A stretch of DNA of 64,000 nucleotides from the NCBI GenBank assembly GCA_014058105.1, contig JACGCM010000155.1:2232001-2296000 (forward strand), written 5' to 3'. Below are positions 59,487 through 64,000 of this stretch, piece by piece. How positions within the stretch are numbered: position 1 is the first letter of the stretch; each line of letters starts with the position of its first letter. Under the pieces are notes generated by a model that was given only the letters and a program-made list of their open reading frames with translations, did not search any database and had not been told where the DNA came from. Source of the DNA: Kingdonia uniflora (Eukaryota > Streptophyta > Magnoliopsida > Ranunculales > Circaeasteraceae). Both the position numbers and the translations under genes were made by a program.

Positions 59487-59828
59487 TTGGTGGAACAAGG
59501 CAAAGATGATTCTCTCTCTCCCTCTTACCAGGATCTCATCTCTAGCAATCTTACAATCACTCTTACAACAGCTCCGATCGTTAGCGACCTAGTTTACGAT
59601 AGATTTAGATCAGTTGTTGTAGATCTGAAGGTGAAAATTTCATTTAACTTCGATGAGTTTTCCGTCTTTCTAGCTTCAATACAACTTAATTGCAGATCAG
59701 TCCACATTGGCGGAACAAGGCTAGATGATTCTCCCTCTCTCGTACACATTCTTAGTGATAGTTTGATTGGTGTTGCAGACGTATGGGTATGTCATTACAT
59801 GTTTGTAGAACGTGTTTTGATGAAATAA
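59487..59828 (+). CDS. Unrecognised 113-residue frame
   Basis: No family recognised. The DNA contains a near-duplicate block of about 40 bp (cattggyggaacaaggc, agatgattctc) at about 59483-59522 and 59704-59743. The reading frame could be a chance product of that duplication. Confidence 0.2.
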   Translation: MVEQGKDDSLSPSYQDLISSNLTITLTTAPIVSDLVYDRFRSVVVDLKVKISFNFDEFSVFLASIQLNCRSVHIGGTRLDDSPSLVHILSDSLIGVADVWVCHYMFVERVLMK

Positions 59829-60581
59829 TGTGCATGGTGTCTCATCTTTTTCACTAGCTAGTGTGTGCTAAAGTATCAATAATATTGTTGATACATTGTG
59901 CAACATATCAACATAGAGTGTCAATAATATTGCCGATGCACAATCCAACATAACGAGACTCCTAGTCTATATGATACTCTGGACGATATCTTGGCCCCTT
60001 TTGTTTAGCAGAATATTTTTAAAAGTAAAATGCTTTATTTTAAAAATAAGTATGATATACTTATGTTTTTATTAAGTTGGTTATTTTCTTCATGACAAAC
60101 CAGCGATCTGCAGTTGTTTGACACTTGACTCATTGGGGTTTATGAGTCCCGCGATCTTTGCATGGTAAGGAGTTGTAGAGTAGGAACAAAGTCCGTAGGG
60201 GATGTCTTTCAAAAAAAATCCATAGGGGACCGAAAGAAGAGTAAAAAATATCGTATTTGTGCTTTGGTTTTGGGTTCATTATTGTAGAAAATGTCCTAGG
60301 ACTGCCTTATTTGGTTTTATATTCATCATTGAAATAAAAATCGTATTTGCATTTAAAGCTCTGAAATGCGAGAACAAAAGATGTACCATAGGAGAATTTG
60401 TGTCACAAAGAAAATCCAAATATAGGAGATCGTTTTATATTTGGCACTTTAGGCTGTTTTAACAAATTCTGGATTCTTAGAACTACCTTTATGTGTTGTT
60501 CTTTAAAGTAGTTCTTACGTTTTATTTATTTATTATGTGTTGTTCATCACTCATTCTAGTGTTCATGCATATTGGTTTAGG
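59829..60581. other. No gene recognised; probable intron/flank of NEMF fragment
   Basis: AT-rich sequence. It ends with a polypyrimidine-AG (ttggtttag, 60573-60581) that would serve as an intron acceptor for the NEMF-like exon. Confidence 0.4.
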
Positions 60582-61461
60582 TTTGCCACAGTAAAGCGTG
60601 GGATTCAAAGATTGTGTGACAAGTGCATGGTGGGTTTATATCCTCATCCAGTTAGTAAAACATCCCCAACCGGAAAATATCTTACGGTGGGAAGTTTCAT
60701 GATTCGTGGAATAAAGAATTTCCTCCCCCCGCACCCTCTTGTTATGGGATTGGGGATTTTTTTTCTCTTGGATGAGAGCTCCTTGGGATCACATTTAATG
60801 AAAGAAGAGTAAGAGGAGAGGAGGATGGCGTAGAAGATACTGAAATTGAAGAAATCATGCTTTAAGAAAATCCCTAGTCCGAGGATTAAATTGCCATTTT
60901 GAGAATCAGCACATATAAATAAAAAATCAAGTGGGTTTCTAGATCCCGAAGCAGATCATAGTAACCAGAATTAAACGGCTTACCTGAAGTTACTTCGACT
61001 CATTTTGGAGAAGGTGAAACTTCCAACTGATCCCAACTTGAAGATCTCATCGATAGGGCACTTGGGCTTGGATCTACTAATATTTTTGGTACAAACTCCG
61101 TCTTCTCTTCTTCTCATGATGTACTTTCAGTGGATACTCATAATAATGAAAAGAAAGCTTTTGCTAGAGAAAAACCTTTACATGTCAAAGGCCGAAAAAG
61201 CTCAAAAAATGCCCTATAAGTGGTACTGCTGCTGAGCACGAAGAAGCGTAAAGAAAATAATCTTACAGGTATTATAGCCAGTAAAATGTTCAAAAGCCTC
61301 CTAATGGAAATCCCATGTGCAGATGAAAGGGAAAACTCAAGTATATCAAGGAGAAGTATGCCGAGCAGGATGAGCAAGAAAGGAGAATCCATATGGCTTT
61401 ACTAGCTGCGAGTAAAACACATTCCATTCATGATCTTGATTTAAGAAAGATAAAAGGCTAA
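60582..61461 (+). pseudogene. NEMF/Rqc2-like gene fragment
   Basis: After the acceptor the exon reads [11 protein letters not shown], then in another frame [37 protein letters not shown] and [10 protein letters not shown], a hallmark block of plant NEMF homologues (ribosome quality control, CAT-tailing on the 60S subunit). After a degraded acidic stretch the conserved end KGKLKYIKEKYAEQDEQERR plus IHMALLAAS appears near 61330-61420, with TAA at 61459-61461. There are several stops and frame changes. The acceptor implies a genomic, not processed, copy. The bulk of the gene is missing. Confidence 0.75.
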
Positions 61462-61544
61462 AACGTTTCTAAACATGTTAGTTGTTTTTATGTCGTCTAT
61501 CGTTCATCGTCCATCGTCCTCATGCATTGTATCTATGAACTTCA

Positions 61545-63140
61545 TTGCATTTTTGCTGTTATCATTTTTTGTTGTTGCCCCAATGGGAAGGTGACATGTG
61601 GATAGTACGAGTTGTCAAAATTTTTAATGCAACCTTTCTCTGCCCGAGACTTTTTTGGGATAGCTACGGGTCTCACCGAATAAATTTAATTGAAGACAAG
61701 ACTCTTGCTTGTGGAGTACTTCTCTTTTCTTCTCTCTCCTCTTGGTCCCCACACTACCACCATCAATGTGCTTGAAATCAAAATGTATAGTTGCTTCCAC
61801 AATTACATGTTTTTCTCTCATATAATAATCGCCTTGGAAGAGACATTATGGCATTAACAACTAGGTTGGGATACCGGCGGATGGTATATACACATTCTGC
61901 GTTGAAGATGGAAGATCGAAGAGCTGTAATAGACACAAACTATAACGGTGCACAACCTTTGTACCCACTTCTACAGGTCCGGCATGGCTACACGCTAAGA
62001 GCAGGGCTACAAAGTTGGCGGTATCGGGTTGGATGTCCATTTCTGTGGAAAGATGCAATGCTTCTCTTCCTCGGTCATGCACGACATAAGCCTTGAACAT
62101 CGATTTCCAAGACACATGTCACGAACCTCCATAGAATCAAAAACTTACTACAATGTTCAAAAAACCACATAACTACCAAGTACATAAGGGAATTAAACAT
62201 TTTTAAAAAGTTCTCCAAAAATAACATGTACGCTGAACATGTATAATGAAATGAATAGGCCAATAACCAAGGCTATTTGTATCTTTTAAAAATTGCTAGA
62301 TGATTTGAGCTCAAACCTACATTTAAAGTTCAACGGACCCACAACGAGAATAAGCATGTATGAGGGCATTGGCAAGAATTGTGTCGCTCTCAAACCCATA
62401 CTTCATGACTTGAGCATGGACAGTAGAGCAGTGCCGTTCAGTTGCAAGACCTGCGCATACTTTGGTAACACTTGAGAAGATATAACGGTCCGGATCATCT
62501 AAGCATTCCCGAGAAAACTTGGAGAAAAGAAGCAATGCTTCTTCCGGCTCCCTTTCAGCAAATGCCGTAATAATCCCAATCCATGATACAACATCTTGAC
62601 TTCCACTTGTTTCTAAAAAGAGCTTGTAACACTCATGAACATCCCCTCCAAGATCCGAGTAGACTTTCACCAATGCAGTCACAACTTCGACATCAATAAC
62701 TAACCCAAACTTAATCGCAAGACAATGCAATAGATAAAAATGCTCTAATAAACACAAACAATTTGCCAGACTAACAAGCGTTGAACGATCAAACCCAATA
62801 CCCAGACTTTGTATTTCATTAAACAGTTCAAAACATCTTCCCCCAGATATATGGTTTCTAGGCCATTTTGAGCAATAAAGTTTGGTTCTAGTCGTAAAGA
62901 AGAGGAGAGAGAAGAAGAGAAAAGAAAATAGGAGAGTACTCCACAAACAAGAATCTTATCTTCAATTAAATTTATTTGGTGGGATCGGTAGCTGTCCCAA
63001 AAATGTCCGGTAGCTGCCCCAAAAAAGTCTCGGGTAGAGAGAGGTTGCATTAAATTTTTTGACACTCGTACTATCCACATGTCACCTTCCCATTGGGGCA
63101 ACACCAAAAATAGCAAAAAATGAAAACAACAAAAATGTAA
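61545..63140. mobile_element. Long-TIR element enclosing a PPR gene fragment
   Basis: Inverted repeats of about 190-240 bp lie at 61548-61741 and 62894-63137. Both read (inwards) cattttt, gttgccccaatgggaaggtg, acatgtggatagtacgag, tgcaacc, ctctc, gagacttttttggg, aaatttaattgaaga and tgtggagtact. The right arm has an extra cggacatttttggga-type insertion. No matching TSD was found. The layout resembles a Pack-MULE (host fragment between long TIRs), but an inverted duplication cannot be ruled out. Confidence 0.6.
61861..62946 (-). pseudogene. PPR protein gene fragment (PLS-type)
   Basis: 62946-62323 reads as PLS-class PPR repeats: VTALVKVYSDLGGDVHECYK, DVVSWIGIITAF, PEEALLLFSKF, RYIFSSVTKVCAGLATERH and LANALIHAYSRCGSVEL, then a stop. 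After a disruption of about 200 bp the next repeat resumes at 62115: SWKSMFKAYVVHDRGREAL, MDIQPDTANFVALLLACSHA, then decays. It has neither a start nor a C-terminal E/DYW domain. PPR proteins bind organelle RNA; this copy cannot be functional. Confidence 0.8.
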
Positions 63141-64000
63141 TCTCGGCTTGTATCCCTTTTTAACTCCTTTATTTTAAAAGTTTTAAATATTCCTCAATCA
63201 GTCCCTACACTATTTAGAATCCTTTTTTAACTCCTCTTTTATTAAAAAATAAAATAGGTCTATTTTTCTCTCTTTAACCTTAGTACGATTCCTAATTCCA
63301 ACTTCCAAGCAAGAGTAAAAAAGAAGAGGGCATCATCATCTTTTGGACCACTGCACATAGTGTTTTCGTGTTATACCTTAGTTCAATATCTTGACCTTCA
63401 CGAACTTTAGTCTCAGGAGCACTAGTGGAGGGATATCAAAGAGCTCAACAAACTATAGTCGAAGCATATTGTCTTTTGCATCTAGTATAAGAATTAACTA
63501 AATAAAAGAACAAACAATAGGGATATTCAATTAATTGAAGAGGTAAAACTTTGGATCCACATATATTAACAATATGAAATAAAAAGCGAGTCAATTCTTG
63601 ATTAAAAAGCCTACAAAGTTGTTGGTTAAAATCTTCAGTAACATTTTATTTCTTTAGTGAGCCACCAATTCTGCAGTTACTCAAGTTCTTCCACCAATTT
63701 TAGGGTTATCAAATCTGCCACATAAAAACAATAAAAGTTGGGAACATAAAAAAGGAGGGAAAGTTGTATAGTATACAAGTAATCAAAATTATGTGGATAT
63801 GGTACCTTTTTGATAGTAAAAAAATTTCTACAAACTTAACCCTTCTTCATCAGATGTTGATAAATTAAGAAGCTCAACAAATCCCTGCAAGACATAACAA
63901 TCATTAGTGCTGGTCATTTGAAATATTCAAACTAATATACTCTTATATATAAAGCACTTAGACGAGGTTGTATAGTCTGTGACTGTATTTCATGTTCTAC
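63141..64000. other. AT-rich flank; possible last exon of a minus-strand gene
   Basis: Mostly featureless. On the minus strand at 63885-63828 a gtcttgcag acceptor is followed by GFVELLNLSTSDEEGLSL and TAG, which could be a terminal coding exon of a gene extending past the right edge. Too short to assign. Confidence 0.25.

Noticed and set aside
1..64000. tRNA and rRNA genes
   Set aside because: No cloverleaf or rRNA signature was recognised by eye; a tRNAscan run would be decisive.

Overview
This window is plant nuclear DNA, very probably from a dicot. The evidence is an RPL4 gene split by a GT-AG intron, telo-box and GGCCCA promoter motifs, and plant-specific transposon lineages: a dual-RNase-H Ty3/gypsy element, PIF/Harbinger with separate transposase and Myb-like genes, and a plant mobile domain gene. 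I cannot name the species. Only one gene looks intact, cytosolic ribosomal protein L4 at 12962-16523. Almost everything else is transposable elements (TEs) in various states of decay, with a few captured or broken host-gene fragments.

Layout. 1-5012: Ty1/copia copy 1 (minus strand, running off the left edge). 5569-6370: non-autonomous hAT copy A. 6471-12641: autonomous-type hAT element carrying a GRF zinc-finger gene and a BED/hAT transposase with nonsense mutations. 12832-16523: RPL4 with its promoter. 17551-24789: near full-length LINE (minus strand) with a 13-bp target-site duplication (TSD). 24979-25929: hAT copy B. 26147-29376: 5'-truncated sister LINE (plus strand) with an exact 13-bp TSD. 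29817-32125: two different Harbinger transposase fragments joined head to tail. 32291-32987: Tourist-like element holding an RNase-H1 hybrid-binding domain. 33352-37533: Ty1/copia copy 2 (minus strand), cut by 37534-46330, a Tat-type Ty3/gypsy element (plus strand) with an antisense extra gene and 3' tandem repeats. 46617-47400: Mutator-like terminal-inverted-repeat (TIR) element. 47589-53981: complete 6.4-kb PIF/Harbinger element with TTA TSDs, carrying a plant mobile domain (PMD) gene, a transposase and a convergent Myb-like ORF1. 54820-59480: probable TIR element with a Myb/SANT-like gene and LINE debris. 60582-61461: NEMF/Rqc2 gene fragment. 61545-63140: long-TIR element enclosing a PPR gene fragment.

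How the parts relate. The region grew by repeated and nested insertion. Several insertions are supported by visible TSDs or paired ends: both LINEs, hAT copies A and B, the PIF/Harbinger element, and the Tourist-like element. Autonomous-type elements sit beside non-autonomous relatives, and several elements enclose host-like domains (GRF finger, PMD, RNase-H1 hybrid-binding domain, PPR repeats). The best candidate for something undescribed is the 47589-53981 PIF/Harbinger element, which encloses a PMD gene and has GC-rich palindromes near its right end and in its middle.

All family calls rest on reading translated motifs by eye. No database search was run.
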